Origin: QPJE01 sp051747745
Lineage (GTDB): Bacteria; Bacillota; Halanaerobiia; Halanaerobiales; Halanaerobiaceae
Reading direction: 5' to 3'
Assembly (NCBI GenBank): GCA_051747745.1
Contig: JBNJGL010000001.1
Coordinates: 1-64,000 of the forward strand
DNA length: 64,000 nucleotides
Numbering within the stretch: the stretch's first letter is position 1; the number at the start of each line of letters is the position of its first letter. The translations under genes and the position numbers were made by a program. Of this stretch, positions 6,618 through 15,337 are shown one piece after another. The notes beneath the pieces were generated by a model. That model was not told the origin of the DNA, did no database searches, and was given only the letters and a program-made list of their open reading frames with translations.

Positions 6618-6697
6618 AAATATGCAGCCTCCTATATATTATATTCTTATATTTAAAAATTCAATATTACTGTAAAAAATCCTGCAAAGTTATTGAA

Positions 6698-7021
6698 TTA
6701 TAAAAAAGATTTAAGTTGATAATAGAGATCATTGGGCATTCTGACACCAAAACCTGTATATACAGGAGCGGAATTTTTAAATAATTTAATTATGGGAACG
6801 GAATTTACATCATATTTTTTAAATATATTTCCAACTTCAGTATTTAATTTTATTTTGTATAACTCAAGCTGTGGTATTGAAGGCAGTATCTGTTTAATAT
6901 TATTTTCTGCCATTTGACAGTACCCACAGTCATTGCTCGAAAAAAGAACCAACAGATACTCATTATTTTCGAGCAGTTCTTTAAATTGTTTTTCATTTTT
7001 AATTATATATTTATCTTTCAT
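6698..7021 (-). CDS. Thioredoxin-like protein with CGYC active site
   Basis: This small cytoplasmic thioredoxin-fold protein of about 107 residues has the redox motif Cys-Gly-Tyr-Cys ('SSNDCGYCQMAE'), a thioredoxin cis-proline in 'VNSVPIIKLF' and no signal peptide. It probably reduces or exchanges protein disulfides. Two starts are possible. The ATG at 7030 overlaps the miaA stop in an ATGA but leaves only two bases to AAGGAG. The ATG at 7021 has an 11-base spacing and is preferred. The CGYC motif differs from the classic CGPC. It is part of the mutS-miaA-hfq operon, and its partner is unknown. Confidence 0.8.
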   Translation of the reverse strand: MKDKYIIKNEKQFKELLENNEYLLVLFSSNDCGYCQMAENNIKQILPSIPQLELYKIKLNTEVGNIFKKYDVNSVPIIKLFKNSAPVYTGFGVRMPNDLYYQLKSFL

Positions 7022-7026
7022 TATAC

Positions 7027-7950
7027 TCATTTCTCCTTTATTATATCGATAATTTTTTCCTGCATTTCTCGGGGAGAATTTTTTTCAGCATTTAGTTCAA
7101 TTAAATTTTTTTCTTTTCTCAGCCATGTTAACTGCCTTTTAGCAAAATGTCGTGTTCTTTTTTTTATGGTATTCACAGCTTCTTCCAGTGATATTTCTTT
7201 ATTCAGATATTCTATTATTTCTTTATAACCTAACGCCTGTTTTGCTGTTTTACTTAGATCATATTTATTAAGAAGATTTTCAACTTCACCTATTAAACCT
7301 CTGTCCAGCATAATATCTACTCTCTGATTAATTCTTTTGTATAGATTTTTTCTATCTCTTTTTACTGCAAATTTGACAGCACTATAACGAGGGGGCTTTT
7401 TTTTCTGCATTTTTTTATAATAAGTTTTTGTTTTTCCTGTCTGTTCAAAAATTTCAATACCTCTAATAACTCTTCTCAAATCATTAGGATGAAGTTTGTC
7501 TGCTAGAGCGGGATCTTTTTCTTTTAAAATATTATGAACCTGTTGTGTTCCTTCTGTTTTTGCAAGAGAATTCAAATGTTTTCTCAATTCATAATCTGGT
7601 TCTATGTCTGGCAGCATAAATCCTTCAAGTAAAGCTTTAATATAGAGAACTGTTCCTCCAACAATAATCGGAGTTTTGTTCCTGGATCTAATTTCATTAA
7701 TTGCTTTATCTGCATCTTCCTGAAATAGACTAACAGAATATTCCATATCAGGTGTAATGATATCAATTAAATGATGGGGAATTTCATTTCGAAGCTCTAT
7801 TCCAGCTTTAGCAGTTCCAATATTCATATCTTTATAAATTTGCATTGAATCGGCAGATATTATTTCTCCATTTATATTTTTTGCCAGCTCTATTGAGAGA
7901 TTAGTTTTGCCTGCTGCTGTAGCTCCAGTTATTATCAGTAATTTATTCAT
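7027..7950 (-). CDS. miaA: tRNA dimethylallyltransferase MiaA
   Basis: This 307-residue enzyme adds a dimethylallyl group to N6 of A37 in tRNAs reading UNN codons. The P-loop 'GATAAGKTNLS' is at residues 8-18, and 'SADSMQIYKDMNIGTAK' is the conserved substrate region. 'PHHLID' and 'VGGTVLYIKALLEG' are further family motifs. The product is the substrate of MiaB, encoded in the same operon. Its ATG overlaps the mutL stop codon as TAATG, which suggests translational coupling. The sequence appears complete. Confidence 0.96.
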   Translation of the reverse strand: MNKLLIITGATAAGKTNLSIELAKNINGEIISADSMQIYKDMNIGTAKAGIELRNEIPHHLIDIITPDMEYSVSLFQEDADKAINEIRSRNKTPIIVGGTVLYIKALLEGFMLPDIEPDYELRKHLNSLAKTEGTQQVHNILKEKDPALADKLHPNDLRRVIRGIEIFEQTGKTKTYYKKMQKKKPPRYSAVKFAVKRDRKNLYKRINQRVDIMLDRGLIGEVENLLNKYDLSKTAKQALGYKEIIEYLNKEISLEEAVNTIKKRTRHFAKRQLTWLRKEKNLIELNAEKNSPREMQEKIIDIIKEK

Positions 7951-9797
7951 TATCTACCAAGGCCTCTTTCTATTTCTTTTTTGCTGAGCTCTACCATTAT
8001 GGGGCGGCTATGTGGGCATCTATATGGATTCTCTGTTTTAAATAGGTCTTTAATTAATCTAATGCTTTCATTAGTATTTAAAGGATGCCCGGCTTTAATA
8101 GCACTTCGACAGGCCAGGTATTTTATCATAACCTCTTTTTGTTCAGATATACTCAATGTTTTACCTTCTTTTAGTAAATTACCAATAAGATCTTCGATTA
8201 TATTTCTGGTTGATTTATCTTTTAGTAGTGAAGGTACTTCCTCTATAAGTATTGTATTTCCACCAAAATCAGAAAAAACAATACCAAGATTATTAAGAGC
8301 CTCCTGATATTTATTTACTATTTCCTTTTCTTCTGGTGACAGGTCGATCTTTACCGGTAATAATAAAGCCTGTACAGTATTATTTTTCCTGTTGTACTCA
8401 GAAAAAAGTTTTTCGAAAAGAATTCTTTCGTGTGCATTGTGCTGATCAATTATTTTGATACCATCATCAGTTTCTATAATTAAATAACTATTAAATATTT
8501 GACCGAGAAATTTAAATTCTATATTTTTTTCACTTACTGTTTTATCAGTTATTTGTTCATGCTTTTGTTTGTAATTTATATTTTGGGTATGTTTATTAGA
8601 TTTTATTCTATTTGAAGATTTGTATTTACTGCTGTAATTGTTATTAGAATTATTATATTTTTTATTATTAGAATTTGTATTATCAGAAGTATTATTTTTA
8701 CTTTTTTCGAAAAATAATGTCTGATTAAACTGCTTTTTATTTTCAGGTTTGACTTTTTTTATGTTTTTATTTTCATTATTTTTGTCAATATTTATTATCG
8801 GTGTAGGATTAGAATCCTTTAATATTTCTCTTAATCCTTTATTTATAACATCAAAAATAATTTGATTTCGACTAAACTTAACTTCTTTTTTGGCAGGATG
8901 TACATTAACATCAACCAGAATAGGATTAACATCTATAAATAAAAACACAACAGGATATCTACCAGGATCAAGCAGTCTACTATAGGCTTTTTCTACTGCG
9001 CTGGATGCTGTTCGATTTAGAATTGGTCGTTTATTAACAAAAAACATCTCGTGGCTTCTACCTGAGCGGGAGATATTTGTATTTCCGATATATCCCTTCA
9101 ATTTTATATAACGGTCTTCAATATCCACTTTAATTAAATTTTTTGCAATTTCTTCTCCGTAAACAGCAAAAATAGTATCTTTTAGTTTTCCATTACCAGG
9201 AGTAGCTATAATATTTTTTTTGTTGTGATTAAGCTTAAATTGAATTTCAGGATATGCAACAGCTTCAGCACTTACAGTTTTACTTATATGTCCAAATTCT
9301 GTTGAAGTTGTTTTTAGATATTTATATCTGGCAGGTGTATTATAAAATATATCATGTACTGTAATTTCAGTACCTACCTGACAGCCTGTTGGTTTTTTAG
9401 ATTCAATTTTACCACCATTTATTTTAATTTCTGTACCGGATTCTCTGCTTTTATGTCGGCTTATCATTTTTATTTTTGCAACTGAAGATATACTGGAAAG
9501 AGCTTCACCTCTAAAACCTAATGTAAATAAAGAATAAAGATCGTCTATATCTTCAATTTTGCTTGTTGCATATCTGGAAAATGCCATTTCCATATCTTCA
9601 GGAAGAATTCCTGTTCCATTATCTTTAACATGTATTTTTTTTCTTCCACCTTCAGAAATATTAATCTCTATTTTATCTGCTTCAGCATCAATAGAATTCT
9701 CTATTAATTCTTTAACAATTGATGCTGGTCTTTCCACTACTTCACCGGCAGATATTTGATTGGCAACATTTTGGGAAAGCTGTTTAATAATACCCAT
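7950..9797 (-). CDS. mutL: DNA mismatch repair protein MutL (endonuclease type)
   Basis: This protein of about 615 residues has an N-terminal GHKL ATPase ('ELIENSIDAEA', 'DNGTGI', 'TLGFRGEALSS'), a low-complexity linker rich in Asn, Ser and Lys, and a C-terminal dimerisation domain. The latter holds the endonuclease motif as DQHNAHERILFE, with Asn in place of the usual Ala, plus 'ACRSAIKAGH' and 'CPHSRP'. 'QALLLP' resembles the clamp-binding motif. These mark a nicking MutL as in organisms without MutH. The ATG at 9797 is chosen because GTGAGGAG precedes it; an upstream in-frame GTG lacks a site. It directly follows mutS. Confidence 0.96.
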   Translation of the reverse strand: MGIIKQLSQNVANQISAGEVVERPASIVKELIENSIDAEADKIEINISEGGRKKIHVKDNGTGILPEDMEMAFSRYATSKIEDIDDLYSLFTLGFRGEALSSISSVAKIKMISRHKSRESGTEIKINGGKIESKKPTGCQVGTEITVHDIFYNTPARYKYLKTTSTEFGHISKTVSAEAVAYPEIQFKLNHNKKNIIATPGNGKLKDTIFAVYGEEIAKNLIKVDIEDRYIKLKGYIGNTNISRSGRSHEMFFVNKRPILNRTASSAVEKAYSRLLDPGRYPVVFLFIDVNPILVDVNVHPAKKEVKFSRNQIIFDVINKGLREILKDSNPTPIINIDKNNENKNIKKVKPENKKQFNQTLFFEKSKNNTSDNTNSNNKKYNNSNNNYSSKYKSSNRIKSNKHTQNINYKQKHEQITDKTVSEKNIEFKFLGQIFNSYLIIETDDGIKIIDQHNAHERILFEKLFSEYNRKNNTVQALLLPVKIDLSPEEKEIVNKYQEALNNLGIVFSDFGGNTILIEEVPSLLKDKSTRNIIEDLIGNLLKEGKTLSISEQKEVMIKYLACRSAIKAGHPLNTNESIRLIKDLFKTENPYRCPHSRPIMVELSKKEIERGLGR

Positions 9798-9811
9798 TTT
9801 AATTCTCCTCA

Positions 9812-12412
9812 CTATTCCTCACTATTAAGTTCCTGTTTAAGCTTATAAAGAAAATTCATGGCTTCCATTGGAGTCATATTTATTATATCCTTTTTTTGAA
9901 GTTTTTTTATTACCGGATTATCTTCAGAAAACAGCTGCATCTGTTCAATATTTTTATTCTTTACTGATTTTTCCAGTTTGCGAATAGGAGATTGATTATT
10001 TTTTTCGAGACGTTCTAAAATTTTTTGGGCATTTATAATTATTTCATCAGGAAGACCAGCCAAACGGGCAACTTCTATTCCATAACTGTCACTGGATCGG
10101 CCTTCAACAATACGGTGTAAAAAGTGTACCCCATCACTATCTTCTTTAACCATAACATTATAATTTTTAATACCTTCATATTCATCTTCAAGTCGTGTCA
10201 ACTCATGATAGTGTGTTGCAAAAAGTGTACGGGCACCAATACGATCTGGATTATTTATATATTCACTAACAGACCAGGCGATACTTACACCATCATATGT
10301 ACTGGTTCCTCTACCAACTTCATCCAGTATTATTAAACTTTTTTCGGTACTATTATTGACGATATTAGCGACCTCATTCATTTCTACCATAAATGTACTC
10401 TGGCCTGTTGTCAAATCATCACTTGCACCGACTCGTGTAAAAATACGATCACTTAATCCTACAACAGCTCTATCTGCAGGAACAAAACTGCCAATTTGAG
10501 CCAGTAATACTATTAAAGCAACCTGTCTCATGTAAGTTGATTTACCAGACATATTTGGACCGGTAATTATAATAAATCTGTTATCCTGGTGGTCCAGTTG
10601 TGTGTCATTAGGTACAAATTGTTCTTTAAACATTTTTTCTACAACCGGGTGCCTGCCGTTTTTTATATCTATCTGTAGATTATCGTTTACTATAGGCCTA
10701 CTGTAGTCATTATCTATTGCAGTTACAGCAAGTGATAACAGGACATCAATTTTAGCAATTATATCTGCTGTTAACTTTATTCTGTCGAACTCTTCAGCAA
10801 TTTTCTCTCTTACTTCAACAAAAAGTTTATATTCCAGTTCATTCATTTTTTCTTCTGCACCTAATACCTGTGATTCTTTTTCTTTTAATTCTGGAATAAT
10901 ATATCTTTCACTATTACTCAAAGTCTGTTTTCTGGTGTAATGTTCAGGCACACTGTCCAGGTTAGAATTTGTGACCTCTATATAATAGCCGAAAACTTTA
11001 TTAAATCCAACTTTCAATGATGAAATACCGGTTTTTTCTCGCTCTGTTTTTTGTAATGATGTAATCCATTCTTTACCTTCACTTACCTGTTGTTTTAATT
11101 CATCCAGGTCTTCATTAAATCCTTTTTTTATTATTCCACCTTCAGTTATTACCGTAGGTGGTTCATCGACAATCGAATTATTAATTAGCTGATAGATATC
11201 AGTTAATGGATCGAAATTATCTGTCAGTTCTATAATCAATTCAGCTTCAAAAGATTTAAGGTTTTCTTTTATTTCCGGGAGATTATAAAGCGAATTTTTT
11301 AATGCAGCCAGATCTCTTCCATTTGCTGACTGGTAGGTTATTTTACTCATAATTCTTTCTAAATCATAAATATCTTCTAATTTTTTTCTCAAATTATTCA
11401 ATTTTATAAAATTATTTTTCAAATCTTCAACAGCATCCAGACGTTCAACAATTTTTTCTTTTTTAATTAGAGGCTGGTTTATCCATTTTTTTATTTTACG
11501 CCCACCCATAGATGTAACTGTTTTATCAATTACAGATATTAATGAGCCGGATTTTTTGTTATCTCTGATTGTTGATGTCAGCTCCAAATTTCTGCGGGTT
11601 GCTGCATCAAGAACCATGTAATCTTCAAGATGATAGGACTGCAAATTATTTAAATGCTTTATATTTCTCTTCTGAGTATCTTTCAGATAAAGAAGTATTT
11701 GACCGGCTGCAGATACTGCAGCTTCCATGTCTGCACAGCCAAACCCTTCCAGAGATTGAACATTAAAGTGTTCAATTAATTCTGTTTTAAGATAATCATA
11801 ATCTCGAGATTTACATTCATTATAGGAAAATTTATATATATTTTGAAGCTGTTCAAGTTCAATATTATTTTTAGTTTTTTTATCTAATAAAATTTCCTGT
11901 GGAATTACACGATGAATTTCATCCAAAAGCTTTTCTTTTTCTACAGCTGAAAATTCAGTTATCAAAAATTCACCGGTAGATATATCTGTATAGGCAAATC
12001 CTATTTTACCTTTATAACTTACAGCAGCAGAAAGATAATTGTTTTCATTTTCATTTAAAATTTCATTTTCTATTACAGTACCTGGTGTGATCACTCTTAT
12101 GACATCTCTTTCAACTATTCCACTTGCCTCAGATGGATCTTCCAGCTGTTCACAGATTGCAACTTTAAATCCTTTTTTTATAAGTTTTGAAATATATGAA
12201 GAAGATGAATGGGCGGGTATACCTGCCATGGGAATTTTTTCTCCTCCTCCCCTGTTTCGGGAAGTAAGAGCAATATCCAAATTTTTAGCTGCAGTTTTTG
12301 CATCATCTCCAAACATTTCGTAAAAGTCTCCAAGGCGAAAAAATAAAACTGCATCCTGATACTTATTTTTAATATTTTTATACTGCTTCATCATTGGTGT
12401 TAAATCTGACAA
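9812..12412 (-). CDS. mutS: DNA mismatch repair protein MutS
   Basis: MutS recognises base mismatches and loops. The mismatch-probing motif 'GDFYEMF' is near residue 30, and the ATPase has 'GPNMSGKST' at about 618-626 and 'LDEVGRGTSTYDG' about 70 residues later. 'QMQLF' near residue 825 fits the clamp-binding consensus. The C-terminal dimer helix is present. A TTG start at 12412 is preferred because GGAG lies 8 bases upstream and it yields 'SDLTPMMKQY', the usual MutS beginning. The GTG at 12421 abuts that site. miaB is upstream and mutL downstream. Confidence 0.96.
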   Translation of the reverse strand: MSDLTPMMKQYKNIKNKYQDAVLFFRLGDFYEMFGDDAKTAAKNLDIALTSRNRGGGEKIPMAGIPAHSSSSYISKLIKKGFKVAICEQLEDPSEASGIVERDVIRVITPGTVIENEILNENENNYLSAAVSYKGKIGFAYTDISTGEFLITEFSAVEKEKLLDEIHRVIPQEILLDKKTKNNIELEQLQNIYKFSYNECKSRDYDYLKTELIEHFNVQSLEGFGCADMEAAVSAAGQILLYLKDTQKRNIKHLNNLQSYHLEDYMVLDAATRRNLELTSTIRDNKKSGSLISVIDKTVTSMGGRKIKKWINQPLIKKEKIVERLDAVEDLKNNFIKLNNLRKKLEDIYDLERIMSKITYQSANGRDLAALKNSLYNLPEIKENLKSFEAELIIELTDNFDPLTDIYQLINNSIVDEPPTVITEGGIIKKGFNEDLDELKQQVSEGKEWITSLQKTEREKTGISSLKVGFNKVFGYYIEVTNSNLDSVPEHYTRKQTLSNSERYIIPELKEKESQVLGAEEKMNELEYKLFVEVREKIAEEFDRIKLTADIIAKIDVLLSLAVTAIDNDYSRPIVNDNLQIDIKNGRHPVVEKMFKEQFVPNDTQLDHQDNRFIIITGPNMSGKSTYMRQVALIVLLAQIGSFVPADRAVVGLSDRIFTRVGASDDLTTGQSTFMVEMNEVANIVNNSTEKSLIILDEVGRGTSTYDGVSIAWSVSEYINNPDRIGARTLFATHYHELTRLEDEYEGIKNYNVMVKEDSDGVHFLHRIVEGRSSDSYGIEVARLAGLPDEIIINAQKILERLEKNNQSPIRKLEKSVKNKNIEQMQLFSEDNPVIKKLQKKDIINMTPMEAMNFLYKLKQELNSEE

Positions 12413-12441
12413 AATAATCACTCCAACTTCTAAAAGAATAG

Positions 12442-12470
12442 AAACCTGAAAGTATAATCCCTTCAGGTTT
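12442..12470 (-). terminator. Hairpin between miaB and mutS
   Basis: AAACCTGAA (12442-12450) pairs with TTCAGGTTT (12462-12470) in the short miaB-mutS gap. No T-run follows on the minus strand, so it may be an attenuator or an RNA-processing site instead of a full terminator. Confidence 0.4.
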
Positions 12471-12479
12471 AATGATTGC

Positions 12480-13814
12480 TTATATATTAAGGACTTTACC
12501 TTCCAGTGTCCAGCTTTTTGCTTTTTTTATTTCTACTTCAACTATTTTTCCTATAAGATCTTCATTTTTATCAACAAAACATATTTTATTTGTTCTACTG
12601 CGTCCTTCAAGTTTTTGTGGATTATTTGAACTTTCTCCTGTAATTAAAATTTTCTGTTTTGTGCCGATTAGTTTCTGATTTTTCTTGAAGCTGATTTTAT
12701 TCTGCAAATCCATTAATTTATTTAAACGTTCTTTTTTAATTTTTTCGGGAATTTGATTATCTTTTTTAGCAGCTGGTGTTCCTTTTCTGGGTGAATAGAT
12801 AAAAGTGTAAGCCATGTCAAACTGAACTTTTTTTACCAGACTGAGGGTATCTTCAAAATCATCTTTACTTTCACCAGGAAAACCAACAATAAAATCAGTT
12901 GATATAGAAGCATCCGGAATTTTATTTTTAATTTCTTCAATACGAGAAAGATAATATTCTCTGCTGTAACCTCTATTCATCTGTTTTAATATCTTATCAC
13001 TACCTGACTGTACAGGTAAATGAATATGCTCACATACTTTGTCCAGATCTTTAATTTTATCGATTAGTTTACTGGATAAATCTCTGGGATGTGAGGTCAT
13101 AAATCTTATTCTTTTTAAGCCGTCTATTTTATTCAATTCTGTAAGCAAATCGGGAAAATCTACTTTATTATCCAGATCATTTCCATAAGAATTAACATTT
13201 TGTCCCAAAAGGGTTATTTCCAGAACACCATCATTAACCAATTCTTTTGCCTCTAATATTATTGAGTCTAATGGTCTGCTTCTTTCTCTTCCCCTAACAT
13301 ATGGTACGATACAGTAACTGCAGAAATTATCACAGCCCTGAATAATGGATAACCAGGCTGAATATTCTGAGTCTCTTTTTGAAGGAAGATCAGGTATTAA
13401 TCCTTCTGCTTCATCCCAAACTTCTACCACTCTATTTTTATTTTTTTCTATTTCTTTGATCAGTTCAGGAACATGATGGATATTGTGGGTTCCAAATATC
13501 AGATCTACATGCTGATATTTTTTATAAATTTCTTCAACAGGTTCATCCTGCTGCATCATACAACCACCAATTCCTATAATCAAATCTGGATTCTGGCGCT
13601 TATATTGTTTTAATTCACCAAGTTTTCCGTATACTTTCAATTCAGCATTTTCTCTAATAATACAGGTATTTAAAAGAATTATATCTGCTTTATTTAATTC
13701 TGAAGTATAACTATAATTCATATCTTCTAACATTCCGGACAGCATTTCAGAATCATGTTCATTCATCTGGCATCCGTATGTAATGATATGATATTTTTTT
13801 GATTTTTGAGACAT
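12480..13814 (-). CDS. miaB: tRNA-2-methylthio-N6-dimethylallyladenosine synthase MiaB
   Basis: This 444-residue radical SAM methylthiotransferase converts i6A37 made by MiaA into ms2i6A37. The N-terminal MTTase domain has three cluster cysteines ('YGCQMNEHDSE', 'NTCIIRE', 'GGCMMQQ'). The radical SAM triad is in 'CDNFCSYCIVPYVRG'. A C-terminal TRAM domain covers roughly the last 65 residues. CAGGAG precedes the ATG. It lies between ktrA and mutS, like the miaB-mutS linkage of Bacillus. It is distinct from RimO encoded at 37737, which modifies ribosomal protein S12. Confidence 0.96.
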   Translation of the reverse strand: MSQKSKKYHIITYGCQMNEHDSEMLSGMLEDMNYSYTSELNKADIILLNTCIIRENAELKVYGKLGELKQYKRQNPDLIIGIGGCMMQQDEPVEEIYKKYQHVDLIFGTHNIHHVPELIKEIEKNKNRVVEVWDEAEGLIPDLPSKRDSEYSAWLSIIQGCDNFCSYCIVPYVRGRERSRPLDSIILEAKELVNDGVLEITLLGQNVNSYGNDLDNKVDFPDLLTELNKIDGLKRIRFMTSHPRDLSSKLIDKIKDLDKVCEHIHLPVQSGSDKILKQMNRGYSREYYLSRIEEIKNKIPDASISTDFIVGFPGESKDDFEDTLSLVKKVQFDMAYTFIYSPRKGTPAAKKDNQIPEKIKKERLNKLMDLQNKISFKKNQKLIGTKQKILITGESSNNPQKLEGRSRTNKICFVDKNEDLIGKIVEVEIKKAKSWTLEGKVLNI

Positions 13815-13832
13815 TAAATCACTCCTGTTTAT

Positions 13833-14480
13833 TTAAAAGTTCTTCAGCTGTTCTAAATTTTCATTTTTACCCATTACGACCAATCTATCTTCTTCTAATA
13901 TTTTATCATCTGCGCCAGGTGAAATAAAAAGCTCCTGACCTCTTTTGATGGCCATTACATTAACATTAAATTTGCTCCGCAGAGCAAGTTCTCCCAGTGT
14001 TCTACCTATCATTTTTTCGGATGCAATAATTTCAACCACACCATATTCAGGAGCAAATTCTATATAGTCCAAAACATTAGAAGAAATTAGATTATTTGCA
14101 ATTCTGGCTCCCATATCTCTCTCTGGATAGACGACTCTGTCTGCTCCAACTTTTGTTAAAACCTTTCCATGCAGTGAATCTGGAGCTTTAACAATTACAT
14201 AAGGTACATTTAGTTCTTTTAAGATTAAAGTACAGAGTATATTGGCAGAGACATTGTCACCTATACTGACTACTGCTACATCGAAGTTTCTGACTCCTAA
14301 TGTTTTTAGTGCTTCTTCGTCTGTTGCATCTGCTTCTACTGCATGTGTAACTATATCTGCAATTGACTGTACTCTTTCTGGGTCTTTATCTATTGCAAGT
14401 ACATCATATCCATTATCAGCAAGAGTTTCTGCAACACTTGCACCAAATCGACCCAGTCCGATAACGACAAACTGCTTCAT
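13833..14480 (-). CDS. ktrA: Potassium-uptake regulatory subunit KtrA (RCK/TrkA-N)
   Basis: This cytoplasmic protein of 215 residues has an N-terminal Rossmann nucleotide-binding RCK domain ('VVIGLGRFGASVAETL', then 'AIDKDPERV') and a C-terminal TrkA-C domain ('GRTLGELALRSKFNVNVMAI'). KtrA octameric rings bind ATP/ADP or NAD(H) and gate the KtrB potassium channel. No ktrB is present in the window. The ATG at 14480 is chosen for its AGGAGG site; the longer frame from 14513 has none. This is the first gene of the long minus-strand operon through udg. Confidence 0.88.
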   Translation of the reverse strand: MKQFVVIGLGRFGASVAETLADNGYDVLAIDKDPERVQSIADIVTHAVEADATDEEALKTLGVRNFDVAVVSIGDNVSANILCTLILKELNVPYVIVKAPDSLHGKVLTKVGADRVVYPERDMGARIANNLISSNVLDYIEFAPEYGVVEIIASEKMIGRTLGELALRSKFNVNVMAIKRGQELFISPGADDKILEEDRLVVMGKNENLEQLKNF

Positions 14481-14536
14481 ATATATAATACCTCCTGTAC
14501 GCAAAACCGGCATATTATTTGTAAACTTTCGTGGTA

Positions 14537-14565
14537 ATTATACTATATCAGTACTTAAAAGTAAA
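14537..14565 (-). promoter_or_regulatory. Promoter of the ktrA-miaB-mutS operon
   Basis: On the minus strand, TTTACT (14565-14560) and TATAAT (14542-14537) are spaced by 17 bp, upstream of the ktrA ribosome site. Confidence 0.6.
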
Positions 14566-14593
14566 GAATGATAAAACACATTTATATAATGGA

Positions 14594-14621
14594 AAACTGG
14601 GGTTTTAAAAAACCCCAGTTT
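14594..14621 (-). terminator. Terminator after rubredoxin
   Basis: A 13-bp stem, AAACTGGGGTTTT (14594-14606) with AAAACCCCAGTTT (14609-14621), lies just past the rubredoxin stop on the minus strand and is followed there by TTTTCC. The T-run is short. Confidence 0.7.
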
Positions 14622-14643
14622 AAAAAATTATTTTTCTAAAAAA

Positions 14644-14805
14644 TTAGTCAAGAGGCTCAAACATATCTTTACCTACACCACATTCCGGGCAGGTCCAATC
14701 CTCTGGAAGATCTTCAAAAGATGTACCAGGTTCAATGTCGCTGGTTGGATCACCTTCTTCAGGATCATAAATATACATACAAACAGTGCACTGATATTTA
14801 GTCAT
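14644..14805 (-). CDS. Rubredoxin
   Basis: This 53-residue electron carrier holds one iron in four cysteines: Cys6 and Cys9 ('CTVCMYIYDPEEGDP') and Cys39 and Cys42 ('WTCPECGVGKDMF'). The aromatic core, the 'YDPEEGDP' turn and the Trp before the second pair are typical. Rubredoxins pass electrons to oxygen-detoxifying enzymes or other oxidoreductases in anaerobes. AAGGAG lies 11 bases before the ATG, with a strong promoter upstream and a hairpin downstream, so it is probably a single-gene unit. No rubrerythrin or flavodiiron partner is nearby. Confidence 0.95.
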   Translation of the reverse strand: MTKYQCTVCMYIYDPEEGDPTSDIEPGTSFEDLPEDWTCPECGVGKDMFEPLD

Positions 14806-14845
14806 TAAGAGACTCTCTCCTTCCTAATTATATTTTATTGCCTTA

Positions 14846-14874
14846 ATTATAACATAAAAGCTTAAAAAGTCAAG
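14846..14874 (-). promoter_or_regulatory. Rubredoxin promoter
   Basis: On the minus strand, TTGACT (14874-14869) and TATAAT (14851-14846) are spaced by exactly 17 bp, about 40 bp upstream of the rubredoxin start. Confidence 0.8.
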
Positions 14875-14948
14875 CAAATAAAAGTGTATGTTGCCAATTT
14901 AATACAGATGAAGATTAATACAAAATATTTGCAATTAAGCCTGTTATA

Positions 14949-15320
14949 TCAGTAAAGACGTTTAAAATATTCTGGAGAATAAACTGATTTAACTCCACTT
15001 AAATTGGCAAATCTCTCGGCTGCAAGTGAAGCAATTAGTAGAGGTATTATTACTGCATAATTATGGGTGAATTCCGCAATAATAAAGGTTGCTGTAATAC
15101 TACCATATTTAATAAAAAAACCTACTATAAGCCCCCCCAGAGCGGGTAAAAATATAGAAATCAACTGTACTGGGAAAGATTGAATTTTATTAAAGATTAC
15201 AATTTTCAAGATAATATAATCAAGAAATTTATTGTAGATTAGAGCAATACACCCTACAATTATCCCTAAAACAACAGCCATTAATATTTTTTTATATCTA
15301 TTTTTATATTCTTTTTGCAA
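14949..15320 (-). pseudogene. Remnant of a ClC-type chloride channel (internal deletion)
   Basis: This 123-residue hydrophobic frame joins two parts that lie far apart in ClC channels and antiporters. The N-terminal part has a membrane helix and 'FLPALGGLIVGFFIKYG', like the early ClC helices. The C-terminal part, 'TATFIIAEFTHNYAVIIPLL' with a later 'SVYSPEYFKRLY', resembles the last ClC helices. The selectivity-filter region and catalytic glutamate region between them are missing, about 250-300 residues. The frame is intact with a TTG start after GGTGGTGAT, so a short protein may still be made. The gene sits between rubredoxin and gyrB. The homology is judged by eye. Confidence 0.55.
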
Positions 15321-15337
15321 AAGATCACCACCGAAAT

